Positions 38,922 to 49,571 of a stretch of 64,000 nt of DNA are shown here, piece after piece. This stretch comes from Novosphingobium sp. Leaf2 (GTDB lineage: Bacteria > Pseudomonadota > Alphaproteobacteria > Sphingomonadales > Sphingomonadaceae): contig NZ_LMJY01000002.1 of the NCBI RefSeq assembly GCF_001421325.1, forward strand, positions 1-64,000, given 5' to 3'. Positions within the stretch are counted from its first letter, which is position 1, and every line of letters begins with the position of its first letter. The translations under genes and the position numbers were made by a program. The notes beneath the pieces were generated by a model, which was given only the letters and a program-made list of their open reading frames with translations, had not been told where the DNA came from and did not search any database.

Positions 38922-39936
38922 CCATGGTCATCGATTGTCACGGGCATTATACGACCGCCCCTGAGCCCCACACCGCATGGCGTGAAGAACAGAAGGCGGC
39001 GTTCCGCGCGGGCCAGTCCGCGCCGCCCTATCCGGTGATCGCCGACGATGAAATCCGCGAGACCCTGGAAAAGAACCAGATCCGCCTGCTGAAGGAACGC
39101 GGCGCGGATATGACCATCTTCTCGCCGCGCGCGTCAGCAATGGCGCCGCATGTTGGCGACGAGAGCGTTTCGCTCGCATGGGCGCGGGCGAATAACGACC
39201 TCATCAAGCGCTGTGCCGATCTGTATCCAGACCTGTTCGCGCCGGTCTGTATGCTGCCGCAGTCCCCGTCGGCGGATATGCAAGGCTCGATCGCCGAATT
39301 GCAGCGCTGCGTGGACATGGGCTTCGTGGGATGCAACCTCAATCCCGATCCCGGCGGCGGTCATTTCAAGCATCCGCCGCTGACCGATCCGTTCTGGTAT
39401 CCCTTCTACGAGAAGATGGTCGAACTCGACGTGCCGGCGATGATCCACGTCTCCGGCAGCTGTAATCCGGGGCTTCACGCCACGGGCGCGTATTACATCG
39501 CGGCGGACACGATCGCTTTCATGCAGTTGCTTGAGGGCGATCTGTTCGCCGACTTCCCGACGCTGCGCTTCATCATTCCGCACGGCGGCGGCGCGGTGCC
39601 CTATCACTGGGGGCGCTATCGCGGCCTTGCGGACATGCTAAAAAAGCCCGCGCTGGCGACGCATCTGATGAACAACATCTTCTTCGACACCTGCGTCTAT
39701 CACCAGCCCGGCATCGACCTTCTGGCAAACGTCATCTCGAACGAGAACATTCTTTTCGGCTCGGAAATGGTCGGCGCGGTGCGCGGTATCGATCCCGAGA
39801 CGGGTCACTATTTCGACGATACCAAGCGGTATGTCGATGCGCTCGATATCAGCGATGCGCAGCGGCATGCGATCTTCGAGGGCAATGCGCGCCGCGTCTT
39901 CCCGCGGCTTGACGCACAACTGAAAGCGCGCGGCCT

Positions 39937-39940
<4 letters not shown>
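38918..39940 (+). CDS. ligJ: 4-oxalomesaconate hydratase
   Basis: This is a 340-residue member of the amidohydrolase-2 superfamily, the length of SYK-6 LigJ (341). It hydrates 4-oxalomesaconate to 4-carboxy-4-hydroxy-2-oxoadipate. The N-terminal metal-binding H-x-H is in VIDCHGHYTT. Further conserved residues are in FSPRASAM, IHVSGSCNPG and RFIIPHGGGAVPYHWGRY. The ATG overlaps the upstream gene (ATGA), and its own stop overlaps ligA by four bases, so translation is coupled. The Zn-dependent hydratase role is established for the family, and gene order (ligJ before ligABC) matches SYK-6. Confidence 0.93.
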
Positions 39941-41192
<1,252 letters not shown>

Positions 41193-41197
41193 CATTC

Positions 41198-42139
41198 ATG
41201 CGCATTGCCTTGGCCGGAGCCGGCGCCTTCGGCGAAAAACATCTCGATGGCCTCCGCAACATCGCGGACGTGTCAGTCAGTTCGATCATCAGCCGCGACC
41301 TGGATCAGGCGCGGGGAGTGGCCGACAAATATGGCGCCGCCCATGCAACCACCGACCTTGCCGAAGCGCTTGCACGCGATGATGTCGATGCGGTGATCCT
41401 TTGCACGCCCACGCAGATGCATGCCGAGCAGGCGATCGCATGCATGAAGGCGGGCAAGCACGTGCAGGTGGAGATCCCGCTGGCGGACAACTGGGCCGAT
41501 GCGCAGGACGTGCTCAAGGTGCAGCAGGAAACCGGCCTTACCTGCATGGTAGGCCACACCCGCCGCTTCAATCCAAGCCACCAATTCGTTCACAAAAAGA
41601 TTACGGCGGGTGAGATCGCCGTCCAGCAGATGGACGTGCAGACGTATTTCTTTCGGCGGAAAAACATCAACGCCAAGGGTCAGCCGCGCAGCTGGACTGA
41701 CCACCTCCTGTGGCACCACGCGGCACATACCGTGGATCTGTTTGCCTATCAGGCTGGGCGGATCGTTCAGGCCAATGCCATCCAGGGACCGATTCATCCG
41801 GAACTGGGTATCGCCATGGACATGTCGATCCAGCTCAAGAGTGAGAGTGGGGCCATCTGCACGCTGTCGCTCAGCTTCAACAACGATGGCCCGCTCGGCA
41901 CCTTCTTCCGCTATATCTGCGATAACGGCACGTATATCGCGCGATACGACGACCTGGTGAACGGGAAGGAAGAGCCGATCGACGTGTCGCACGTGGACGT
42001 GTCGATGAACGGCATCGAATTGCAGGACCGGGAATTCATCGCCGCGATCCGGGAAGGTCGGGAACCGGAAAGCTCGGTCGCAAAGGTTTTCGATTGCTAT
42101 CGGGTGCTCGCTGAACTTGACGAGCAGCTCAGGGCTTAA
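41198..42139 (+). CDS. ligC: 4-carboxy-2-hydroxymuconate-6-semialdehyde dehydrogenase
   Basis: This 313-residue enzyme of the Gfo/Idh/MocA fold oxidises the ring-cleavage semialdehyde to 2-pyrone-4,6-dicarboxylate with NADP. The N-terminal nucleotide-binding motif is ALAGAGAFGEKHLDGL. VILCTPTQMHAEQA and GKHVQVEIPLADN are the usual second-half Rossmann motifs, with the catalytic-strand E-x-P form. MVGHTRRFNPSHQ and LWHHAAHTVDLF lie in the substrate domain. The ATG at 41198 gives a length like SYK-6 LigC (315); the longer frame overlaps ligB. It converges with the AraC gene, overlapping by 11 bases. Confidence 0.95.
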   Translation: MRIALAGAGAFGEKHLDGLRNIADVSVSSIISRDLDQARGVADKYGAAHATTDLAEALARDDVDAVILCTPTQMHAEQAIACMKAGKHVQVEIPLADNWADAQDVLKVQQETGLTCMVGHTRRFNPSHQFVHKKITAGEIAVQQMDVQTYFFRRKNINAKGQPRSWTDHLLWHHAAHTVDLFAYQAGRIVQANAIQGPIHPELGIAMDMSIQLKSESGAICTLSLSFNNDGPLGTFFRYICDNGTYIARYDDLVNGKEEPIDVSHVDVSMNGIELQDREFIAAIREGREPESSVAKVFDCYRVLAELDEQLRA

Positions 42140-43085
42140 CGGTGATGGCGCCGCCCCGTTCGCGGTAGCGGCGGGGCGGCTGGCCGGTATGGCGCGTGAA
42201 GAACCGGGAAAAATACGCCGGATCCTCGAAGCCGACGGCATAGCCGATCTGCGCTACGGTGAGATTGGAATACAGAAGCAGGCGCCGCGCTTCCAGCAGG
42301 GCGCGGTCGTCAAGAATAGCTGCGGGACTGCGCCCGGCCACTTGGGCGCAGGCGACGCGCAGCGCGGTGGGGCTGACGCCCAGCGCGGCGGCATGGGCCT
42401 GGATGGGTTCACGCAGGCGAAACCGCGCGTCGATCCGCTCGCGAAGCCGGGCGACAAGAGATACCCTGCGCCCTCCTGGCGACATCGGAGGCTCGGCAGA
42501 TGCACCCATCAGGCGCAGGCTATGGGTCATGATCGAGAGCAGCGCGATCTCGATTGCGGCCCGTTGGCCCGGCGTGTTCCAGCTCAGTTCCCGCTCCGTC
42601 TCGGCGATCAACCTTTGCATGCCGGCGCAGCGGTCTGCCGGCAACGTGACGACATGGGCCGTCGTAAACAGCGGCGACAGGTCTGGGTGCCGTGCGAGCA
42701 GATCGGCAAGGTAATCGACGGCGAGCGTCACCACGAAGCCATTGGATTCCGAATGCCAGCGAAAGCCATGCACCACTGCAGCCGGCACGAACAGCAGGCA
42801 GGGCCCGCCAAAGCGCTTCTCGCTGCCTTCCGCGCGCATCGATCCGCCGCCGTCGGCGATCAGGATGATGTGCGCGAGATGCCGGTGAATGTGCGGTTCG
42901 ATCGTCCATTCGCTGGGCCGCGATCGATCGTCCAGACTTTCGACATGAACGAAGCCGGTTTCCACATCGCGCTGGGGTTCGCCGTAGAGATAGAACGCCG
43001 GTATGCTGGCGCGCTCGGCGGAAGATGGGGAGGAGGCGCTGGTCATGACGGTTGAATAGTCCAAGTATTCGGTTTGAACCGACAT
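42129..43085 (-). CDS. AraC-family regulator, PobR/PobC-like
   Basis: This transcription factor of about 318 residues has an N-terminal cupin effector domain (EPHIHRHLAHIILIADGGG, then FVPAAVVHGFRW) and a C-terminal AraC DNA-binding domain. The second HTH is clear in VAQIGYAVGFEDPAYFSRFF followed by RHTGQPPRRYRE. It diverges from pobA, so it probably activates pobA in response to 4-hydroxybenzoate, as PobC- and PobR-type regulators do. I take the ATG at 43085; a GTG at 43091 and an ATG at 43046 are alternatives, and no ribosome site decides between them. Confidence 0.88.
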   Translation of the reverse strand: MSVQTEYLDYSTVMTSASSPSSAERASIPAFYLYGEPQRDVETGFVHVESLDDRSRPSEWTIEPHIHRHLAHIILIADGGGSMRAEGSEKRFGGPCLLFVPAAVVHGFRWHSESNGFVVTLAVDYLADLLARHPDLSPLFTTAHVVTLPADRCAGMQRLIAETERELSWNTPGQRAAIEIALLSIMTHSLRLMGASAEPPMSPGGRRVSLVARLRERIDARFRLREPIQAHAAALGVSPTALRVACAQVAGRSPAAILDDRALLEARRLLLYSNLTVAQIGYAVGFEDPAYFSRFFTRHTGQPPRRYRERGGAITVKP

Positions 43086-43154
43086 GTCCACTTCGCCGCA
43101 TTCGGATCACTCCATGTGCACGGCCCGATGAAGGTCGGTGAGAGGATCTGAAGC

Positions 43155-44324
43155 ATGCGCACCCAAGTCGTCATCATCGGGGCTGGCCCGGCCGGGCTGC
43201 TGCTAGGCCATCTCCTGCTCGCGGAAGGTATCGACGCCATCCTGGTGGAGCGCGCGTCAGCCGATTATGTGCTGGGCCGGATACGCGCTGGCGTGCTGGA
43301 AACGACGCTGACCGATCTTTTGCACCAACTTGGCATCGATGAGCGGCTGAACGCGGAAGGGTTGCCGCACGATGGCTTCAATCTTGCCGACGGCGAGCGA
43401 CTGATCCGGATCGATGTCGCGGCGCTGACTGGCCGGCATGTGACCGTTTACGGCCAGACCGAGGTGACGCGCGATCTGATGACGGCCGCGACCGAGCGTG
43501 GTTTGCAGATCATCTACGAGGCCGCGGACGTTACACTGCACGGCATCGAAGGCGATGCGCCGTTTGTGACCTTCCGCGAAAACGGGGTGCCAAAGCGCAT
43601 TGATGCCCGTTTCATCGTCGGCTGCGACGGATTTCACGGACCGTCGCGCCAGGCAATGCCGGCCCATGTCGCGCAGGCTTTCGAGAAGGTCTATCCGTTC
43701 GGCTGGCTCGGCATTCTGGCTGATGTGCCGCCATGCAACCACGAACTGATCTACGCAAGCCATGACAATGGCTTCGCGCTGGCATCGATGCGTTCCAACA
43801 CGCGCAGCCGCTATTATATCCAGGTGCCCCTCGACGAGAAGATCGAGGCATGGCCCGATGACCGGGTGTGGGACGAACTGGCTGTGCGGCTCGGGCCCGA
43901 TGTGGCGGGCAACATCACGCGTGGACCCGCGATCGAAAAATCCATCGCGCCGCTGCGATCCTTCGTGTTCGAACCGATGCGGCATGGCAGCCTGTTTCTG
44001 GCAGGAGACAGCGCCCACATCGTGCCGCCGACCGGTGCGAAAGGGCTGAATCTCGCCGCTTCCGATGTCGCCTATCTCACGCGTGCGCTTACCGCTTTCT
44101 TCAACGCGCATGACAATGATGCCATCGCCCAGTATTCGGACCGGGCGCTGGCGCGGGTCTGGAAGGCCGAGCGCTTCTCCTGGCAACTCACTTCGCTGAT
44201 GCACCGTTTTCCCGGCACGACACCCTTCGATCGGCGGATGCAGATGGCGGACCTTGATTACATCGCATCGTCAACCGCCGCGCAGACGACGATCGCCGAG
44301 AATTACGTTGGCCTGCCGCTCTGA
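43155..44324 (+). CDS. pobA: 4-hydroxybenzoate 3-monooxygenase
   Basis: This 389-residue FAD-dependent group A aromatic hydroxylase converts 4-hydroxybenzoate to protocatechuate with NADPH and oxygen, which feeds LigAB. The FAD-binding GxGxxG is VVIIGAGPAGLLLGHLL. The D-G motif is VGCDGFHGPSRQAM and the second FAD motif is LAGDSAHIVPPTGAKGLNLA. The length matches P. fluorescens PobA (394). GAGAGGA lies about ten bases upstream of the ATG. Confidence 0.95.
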   Translation: MRTQVVIIGAGPAGLLLGHLLLAEGIDAILVERASADYVLGRIRAGVLETTLTDLLHQLGIDERLNAEGLPHDGFNLADGERLIRIDVAALTGRHVTVYGQTEVTRDLMTAATERGLQIIYEAADVTLHGIEGDAPFVTFRENGVPKRIDARFIVGCDGFHGPSRQAMPAHVAQAFEKVYPFGWLGILADVPPCNHELIYASHDNGFALASMRSNTRSRYYIQVPLDEKIEAWPDDRVWDELAVRLGPDVAGNITRGPAIEKSIAPLRSFVFEPMRHGSLFLAGDSAHIVPPTGAKGLNLAASDVAYLTRALTAFFNAHDNDAIAQYSDRALARVWKAERFSWQLTSLMHRFPGTTPFDRRMQMADLDYIASSTAAQTTIAENYVGLPL

Positions 44325-44516
44325 TCGGACCGGCCCCCGAGTGTTGGAACAGGGCTGGATGCGCGTGAGCGGGGTGGGGCAGCCGCGCCGCCTAGGGCGG
44401 ACCTGTTTAATCTGACAGGCGTCAGACCCGACCGCGCGCGTAAGATGCCCGGGGACGCAGCGCTCTTGATAATCTGAACACAAAAAACTGAATCGCGCGC
44501 TGCCGGGAGAACCGGG

Positions 44517-46169
44517 ATGACTGACGATACCAAGTGGGATCTGGAGGCCGACGTCGTCGTTCTGGGTTCGGGCGGAGCGGCAATGATCGCGGCCATTGCC
44601 GCGCATGACTTCGGCGCCAAGGATGTGGTCATTCTGGAGAAGACCGGCATGGTCGGCGGCACCACGGCGATGTCCGGCGGCATGCTGTGGATCCCCGGCA
44701 ACCACCATCAGCTTGAGGCCGGCATCACGGAGAATGACGAGGACGTCGTCGCGTATCTCGACGCGCTCGCGCCGGGAACGCTGGACCCGGACACCTTGAT
44801 GGCGTTCATGGAGACAGGGCCGGAAATGATCCGCTATCTGGCGGAACGCACGCCGGTGCGTTTCCACGCCTACCCCGACTTTCCCGATTACCAGCCCTAC
44901 ATGCCGGGCGCCAAGCCGGACGGCGGCCGTTCTTTGGACAACGACGCGTTTTCGTTCGCCCGGCTTGGCAAATGGGCGAGCCGGGTCAACCCCACCAAGA
45001 TGGCCTATCCGGTGCGTGGCAGCCTGATGGAAGCGATCAACGGCACGCTGGACGATGCGACCCTGGCCGAGCGGGAGGCCGGCGATTATCGCGGGCTTGG
45101 TCAGGCGCTGGCCGGGGCGCTGTTCAAGGCGGTGCTGGACCGCGAGATCCCGGTGGCGTTCGAAAAGCGCGCCCGCAAGCTGGTCAAGGACGGCAGCCGG
45201 GTGATCGGCGTGATTGCGCAGGATGCCACCGGCAAGGATTTCCGCGTGCGCGCGCGCCGGGGGGTGGTGATCGCCACCGGCGGTTTCGAGTGGAACGAAA
45301 TGCTGGTCAAAACCTTCCTGCGCGGTCCGCTGACAGGCCCCGTCAGCGTGCCGGAGAATGAGGGCGACGGCCTGCTGATGGCGATAGAAGCGGGCGCGCA
45401 ACTGGGGAACATGCAGCATGCCTTCTGGCAGCAGAGCGTTCTGGAATACGAACCCCAGCACCGCGCCGCAAAGCCCAATTACCTGCTGGGCTCTGACGAG
45501 CGCGCACGGCCAGGGGCGATCCTGGTGAACCGCGCCGGCAAGCGGTTCGTAAATGAGGCAGCCAACTACAACGCGATGGGTAAGGCGCTGCACGCGTTCG
45601 ATGCGGGCACGCACACCTATGCGAACCTGCCGTACTGGCTGATCATCGACCAGCGGTACCGCAACAAGTACCAGACTTTCAACACACCGCCCGCAGGCCC
45701 CACGCCCGGCTTCATGATGCAGGCCGATACGCTGGAGGAACTGGCGACGATGGCCGGCATTGATGCCGAGGGTCTGGTGGCCAGCGTGGCCCGCTTCAAC
45801 GCAATGGTCCGCAACGGCCACGATGACGATTTCAATCGCGGCGACAATTCCTACGACAACTTCTACATGTGGGGCGACGCCGATTTTGAGCCGCCATATC
45901 GCACGCTGGGGGTCATCGATCAGGCGCCGTACTATGCGGTGAAGATGGAGGCTGGAGCATTGGGGACTGCCGGTGGTCCGCGCACCAATGCGGAGGCGCA
46001 AGTGCTGGACTGGAGCGGCAATCCGATTCCCGGGCTATACGCGGCCGGCAATGCCATGGCGGCGGTGCTGGGCGAGGCGTATGGCGGTGCGGGCGGTACC
46101 CTGGGGCCGGGAATGACGTTCGGCTATATCGCCGGTCGGCATCTGGGCACGCACATCGCCAACGTCTGA
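44517..46169 (+). CDS. FAD-dependent flavoprotein, KstD/fumarate-reductase type
   Basis: This is a 550-residue member of the FAD-binding-2 family, which includes 3-ketosteroid delta-1-dehydrogenases and fumarate reductase flavoproteins. The dinucleotide motif is DVVVLGSGGAAMIAAIAA; GGTTAMSGGMLWIPGN, VVIATGGFEWN and AGNAMAAVLGEAYGGAGGTL are further family blocks. GGGAG lies about eight bases upstream of the ATG. It sits 190 bases after pobA and faces the HxlR gene. A steroid, cyclic enone or other oxidised substrate is possible; nothing in the context selects one. No dedicated partner gene is present. Confidence 0.85.
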   Translation: MTDDTKWDLEADVVVLGSGGAAMIAAIAAHDFGAKDVVILEKTGMVGGTTAMSGGMLWIPGNHHQLEAGITENDEDVVAYLDALAPGTLDPDTLMAFMETGPEMIRYLAERTPVRFHAYPDFPDYQPYMPGAKPDGGRSLDNDAFSFARLGKWASRVNPTKMAYPVRGSLMEAINGTLDDATLAEREAGDYRGLGQALAGALFKAVLDREIPVAFEKRARKLVKDGSRVIGVIAQDATGKDFRVRARRGVVIATGGFEWNEMLVKTFLRGPLTGPVSVPENEGDGLLMAIEAGAQLGNMQHAFWQQSVLEYEPQHRAAKPNYLLGSDERARPGAILVNRAGKRFVNEAANYNAMGKALHAFDAGTHTYANLPYWLIIDQRYRNKYQTFNTPPAGPTPGFMMQADTLEELATMAGIDAEGLVASVARFNAMVRNGHDDDFNRGDNSYDNFYMWGDADFEPPYRTLGVIDQAPYYAVKMEAGALGTAGGPRTNAEAQVLDWSGNPIPGLYAAGNAMAAVLGEAYGGAGGTLGPGMTFGYIAGRHLGTHIANV

Positions 46170-46206
46170 CCGCAGCCCTCTTGGCTGGGGCTATGGCGTA
46201 GGGCGA

Positions 46207-46905
46207 TCAGCAGACCAAGGCCTTGTCGGGGAGGGGGAAATAGTGCCCCAGCCCGGCTGCGCGTTCGCGGTTGCCCTCTACCAGCAGAAGGCCTGCTGAT
46301 TCCAGCATAGCTATGGACGCATCGGTGTAGATAAGCGCGGCCACCCCGCTGGGATTGCCGGAGAACACGATTTCCGGGTCGTCGGGCAATCCCCTGCCGG
46401 CGGTGACGGTGCCGTCGCTAAGGACGAAATGGAAGGTATCATCGTCGAACCGGAAGCCTAGTCGCAGGTTCAGGGCCTTTGCGAGCACAGGATCGATCAT
46501 CGTGCGCAGCGACAAGATCAAGGCCACCGGGCTGAACGGGGCGGTGGGGTCGTGGCGCGGGGATCGCGCCGCCCAGCGCCCCAGCGCTTCGAACACCGGA
46601 AGCGATTCCTGGCCCCATTCGGTCAATCCATAGACCTGGACGCGGGCAGGGGACGGCAGTGTTTCACGCAGTACCACGCCCGCCGCTTCCAGTCCTTCAA
46701 GCCGCTGGGTGAGGACATTCGCGCTGATACCGGGCAGGCTGCGGCGCAATTCCGAGAAGCGACGCGGCCCCAGCATGAGTTCGCGGATGACGGGCAGCGC
46801 CCACCGTTCCCCCACCAGGTCCATCGCATGCACAGCCGCGCACGCGTCGTCGTACCGCCGCTTGGATGGGGCTGAATCAATCAAAGTTATCTTTTCTAAC
46901 GACAT
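46207..46905 (-). CDS. HxlR-family regulator fused to an SCP2-like domain
   Basis: The first 110 or so of the 232 residues form an HxlR winged-helix domain (DLVGERWALPVIRELMLGPR, FSELRRSLPGISANVLTQRL). The rest resembles a sterol-carrier-2-like ligand pocket (LGFRFDDDTFHFVLSDGTV, DPEIVFSGNPSGVAALI). HxlR proteins alone are about 110 residues, so the extension gives this one a probable ligand-binding half. It diverges from the VOC/DUF1428/VOC genes with 67 bases between, and most likely controls them. The inducer is unknown. Confidence 0.88.
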   Translation of the reverse strand: MSLEKITLIDSAPSKRRYDDACAAVHAMDLVGERWALPVIRELMLGPRRFSELRRSLPGISANVLTQRLEGLEAAGVVLRETLPSPARVQVYGLTEWGQESLPVFEALGRWAARSPRHDPTAPFSPVALILSLRTMIDPVLAKALNLRLGFRFDDDTFHFVLSDGTVTAGRGLPDDPEIVFSGNPSGVAALIYTDASIAMLESAGLLLVEGNRERAAGLGHYFPLPDKALVC

Positions 46906-46972
46906 GGTTGCCTTTTATAACTACCAAGTGCAGATATTGCGTCGTTGAGTCGGTTGCAAGGGAGCGGATGAA

Positions 46973-47398
46973 ATGGCGAAGATGATTTTTGTAAACCTGC
47001 CCGTCACGGACGTGGCCAAGGCGACGGCGTTCTACGAAGCGGTCGGCTTCGTGAAGAACGAGGCGTTCTCGAACGCGCAGGTCTCTGCGATGAACTGGTC
47101 CGACACGATCCATGTGATGCTGATGGATCATGCGTTCTTTTCGGTGATCACGCCCAAGACCATCGTCGATCCACGCACGCACACCAGCGCGGTGTTCGCG
47201 CTCTCGCTCGACGATCGCGCGCAAGTGGATGCGATCACGCAGGCCGCGATCGACGCCGGTGGCCGCGAGGCGCACGAGGCAGAGGACATGGGCTACATGT
47301 ACAGCCGCGCGTTCGAGGATCTGGACGGCCACGGCTGGGGCCCGTTCCATATGGACATGAATGCGGCGCCGCCCGCTTCTGACGGAGACGCCGCATGA
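46973..47398 (+). CDS. VOC-family (glyoxalase/extradiol-like) protein
   Basis: This 141-residue protein has two beta-alpha-beta-beta-beta halves of the vicinal oxygen chelate superfamily. MIFVNLPVTDVAKATAFYEA is the N-terminal strand-helix, and DLDGHGWGPFHMDM ends in the metal-binding-like region. It is close to the PhnB/glyoxalase-like group with no assigned reaction. GGAG lies nine bases upstream of the ATG. Its stop overlaps the next start by four bases. Confidence 0.88.
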   Translation: MAKMIFVNLPVTDVAKATAFYEAVGFVKNEAFSNAQVSAMNWSDTIHVMLMDHAFFSVITPKTIVDPRTHTSAVFALSLDDRAQVDAITQAAIDAGGREAHEAEDMGYMYSRAFEDLDGHGWGPFHMDMNAAPPASDGDAA

Positions 47399-48108
47399 CG
47401 TATGTAGAGGGGTTCCTCTCGCCCGTTCCGCTCGCCAACAAGGAGGCATACATTGCCCATGCCCGTCAGGCCACGCCGGTGCTGCGCGACCTTGGCGTCG
47501 TGCGCATCGTCGAGGCTTGGGGCGATGACGTTCCGCGCGGCAAGGTCAACGACATGTGGATGGCGGTGGACGCGCGCGAAGACGAGACCGTGGTGTTTTC
47601 ATGGTTCGAGTATCCCGACCGTGCGACGCGCGATGCGACGGTCGGCAAACTGATGAACGATCCACGCCTGGCGGGCATGATGGACGCGGTGCCCTTCGAT
47701 ACACAGCGGATGGTCTGGGGCGGGTTCGAAAGCGTCAGCGAAGCGGGTGAAGCGTGTGCACCGGGGTATGTCGATGGCGTTGTGCTGCCGCTCAAGGCCG
47801 ACCGATGCGACGAATACGCCGGGTTTGCGGCGGCGACCACGGCCACGTTTCTCGATCATGGCGCGCTGCGGATTCTGGACTCTGTAGCCGACGATGTGGC
47901 GGCCGGCGAGGTAACGGATTTCCTGCGCGCGGTGAACGTGGAGGACGGCGAAATTCCTGCGTTCGGGTGGGTCGAGTGGCCCGACAAGCCTACACGCGAC
48001 GCCGGCTGGGGCAAGATCATGGACGATCCGCGTCTGGCAGACCGGGTTCCGCCCTTCGATGGCGAGCGCATGATCTTCGGCGGTTTTTCGACCATCGTAG
48101 ACGCATGA
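47395..48108 (+). CDS. Tandem DUF1428 protein
   Basis: This 237-residue protein is a fusion of two DUF1428 domains, each about 115 residues and normally found alone. Copy one opens MTYVEGFLSPVPLANKEAY and ends with the DDP/NDP motif KLMNDPRLAGMMDAVPFD, then RMVWGGFE. Copy two opens GYVDGVVLPLKADRCDEY and ends KIMDDPRLADR and RMIFGGF. DUF1428 is a small ferredoxin-like fold of unknown function. It overlaps the VOC gene upstream and is followed after 16 bases by a second VOC gene. Confidence 0.9.
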   Translation: MTYVEGFLSPVPLANKEAYIAHARQATPVLRDLGVVRIVEAWGDDVPRGKVNDMWMAVDAREDETVVFSWFEYPDRATRDATVGKLMNDPRLAGMMDAVPFDTQRMVWGGFESVSEAGEACAPGYVDGVVLPLKADRCDEYAGFAAATTATFLDHGALRILDSVADDVAAGEVTDFLRAVNVEDGEIPAFGWVEWPDKPTRDAGWGKIMDDPRLADRVPPFDGERMIFGGFSTIVDA

Positions 48109-48124
48109 GGCAGGAGTGGACGCA

Positions 48125-48922
48125 ATGACAACCGGCAGCGGTACGCCAGTCTGGTTCGAACTTAACGTGCCCGACACTGGCGCGGCAGAGCGTTTCTACA
48201 CAGCAATTACGGGGTGGAGCGTCGCGCAATCGCCTGTGGCGGAGCATGGCGGCTACCGCATCGCCAGCGCGCCGGACGGAATGCCGGTGGCCGGGATGAT
48301 GACCTCGCCGCCAGGTGCGCCCGCATTCGGCGGCTGGGCAGTCTATCTCGGTGTCGATGATACCGATGCCTTCGCCGCAAGGGTAAAGGCGCTGGGCGGC
48401 AGCGTGAACTTCGGCCCGATGGACATTCCGCACGTGGGCCGGTTCGCGGTGTGCGCCGACCCCCAAGGCGTCGTGTTTTTCATCATGACCGGTGCGGGCG
48501 AAGATACCAGCAAGGCTTTCCTGCAGATGGAGGGCGGGGGTAGCCTGGGCCATGCAGTCTGGATCGAACTGGCGACGCCGGATACTGATGCTGCCTTCGT
48601 CTTCTACGGCGACCTGTTCGGATGGACGAAAGCCGGTGCGATGCCGATGGGCCCGATGGGCGACTATGCCTTCATCGGCGCCGGTGCTCTGAACCCCGGC
48701 GCGATCATGTCCAGCACCGCAACGGGCGCGCCGGCTGGGTGGACCTGGTATGTCGAGGTCGCCGATATCGACGACGCGGTCGAGGCGGTGCGCGCGAACG
48801 GTGGCGCAGTCATCCAGGGGCCGGACCAGATCCCGGGTGGTAACTATTCGGTCAAGCTCGTCGATCCGCAGCACTATCCGTTCGGGATGGTAGGTCCGCG
48901 CCACGGGACGCGTGACGAATAG
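48125..48922 (+). CDS. Double-domain VOC-family protein
   Basis: This 265-residue protein has two VOC modules in tandem. The first opens VWFELNVPDTGAAERFYTAI and the second VWIELATPDTDAAFVFYGDL, each followed by the FGW-type middle segment. It resembles the group of VOC proteins annotated as hydroxylases in actinobacteria and sphingomonads. The ATG at 48125 is taken because AGGAG lies eight bases upstream; a GTG at 48116 overlaps that site. It is the last gene of the small HxlR-controlled operon. Confidence 0.88.
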   Translation: MTTGSGTPVWFELNVPDTGAAERFYTAITGWSVAQSPVAEHGGYRIASAPDGMPVAGMMTSPPGAPAFGGWAVYLGVDDTDAFAARVKALGGSVNFGPMDIPHVGRFAVCADPQGVVFFIMTGAGEDTSKAFLQMEGGGSLGHAVWIELATPDTDAAFVFYGDLFGWTKAGAMPMGPMGDYAFIGAGALNPGAIMSSTATGAPAGWTWYVEVADIDDAVEAVRANGGAVIQGPDQIPGGNYSVKLVDPQHYPFGMVGPRHGTRDE

Positions 48923-49104
48923 CGGGGCATGTCGGCGCAATCGTACCGGCCAGTATTGCCCGGCGATCCGGAACGAACCTGGCGTTTGCCAGTTTTTTGC
49001 CCATCGCCTGATGTAGTTGAACGAAAGGCGACAAGGATCGATTACTAGTCCGCGTCATCCCTCAAGACGCGGCGAGTCGGGTGAGCGGATACCACCTAGC
49101 CTGA

Positions 49105-49540
49105 GGCCGGTGGCGATCCCGGTCGCCAGCGCGCAAACCGACGCACTTGCGTATACCTTGCGCGTGACGCCGAAGGAGGGCCGGTCAATCCGGCGATCCA
49201 GCGCCGCTACACGGCCCAGTCGAAGGCCTGCCGAGACGCCGAGACGCCGCGACCCCGCCATCCGGCAATGTCCGGTGCTATCAGGCGGAATTCGCGCGCC
49301 AGGACGCATACCTCAACCGTGCGTGGGCGTGCGCGCTGCGCCGGGTCCAACCCGCGCGGCACCGCTCTGATGGCGCAACGCCGCTGGGTGGCCCAGCGCC
49401 GCCCTTTGTGCGCACTACGTCAAGGGCATGAACGCCCCGCTGGAGGCGGTTGCGTATCTGGATTGCCCGGTGGAAGTGACGATCCGTCGCACGATGTGGC
49501 TGGAGCAACGTGGCGCCAGGGTCAGCCGCACTTGCAAACA
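49105..49540 (+). pseudogene. Frameshifted LprI-like (DUF1311) secreted protein gene
   Basis: Fragments of an LprI-type lysozyme-inhibitor-like protein occur in order in changing frames. These are a signal-peptide end (VAIPVASAQTDA), PVNPAIQRRYTAQSKACRDA, then CYQAEFARQDAYLNRAW (the Q-x-x-L-N-R-x-W motif), then AQRRWVAQR (the Q-R-x-W motif), and finally YVKGMNAPLEAVAYLDCPVE and RRTMWLEQRG. The frame changes at least four times over 400 bases, so no intact product is possible. Such proteins are periplasmic. The exact ends are uncertain. Confidence 0.7.
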
Positions 49541-49571
49541 GTCAATCACTAGGCGGCCATCGCCAGTTCAG

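Noticed and set aside
44325..44516. Small gene between pobA and the flavoprotein
   Set aside because: Frames are short and lack ribosome sites or protein-like composition. It is treated as intergenic.
48970..48994. EcfG-type promoter (GGAAC-N17-GTT)
   Set aside because: It lacks the C of CGTT and leads only into decayed coding DNA, so chance is the simpler reading.
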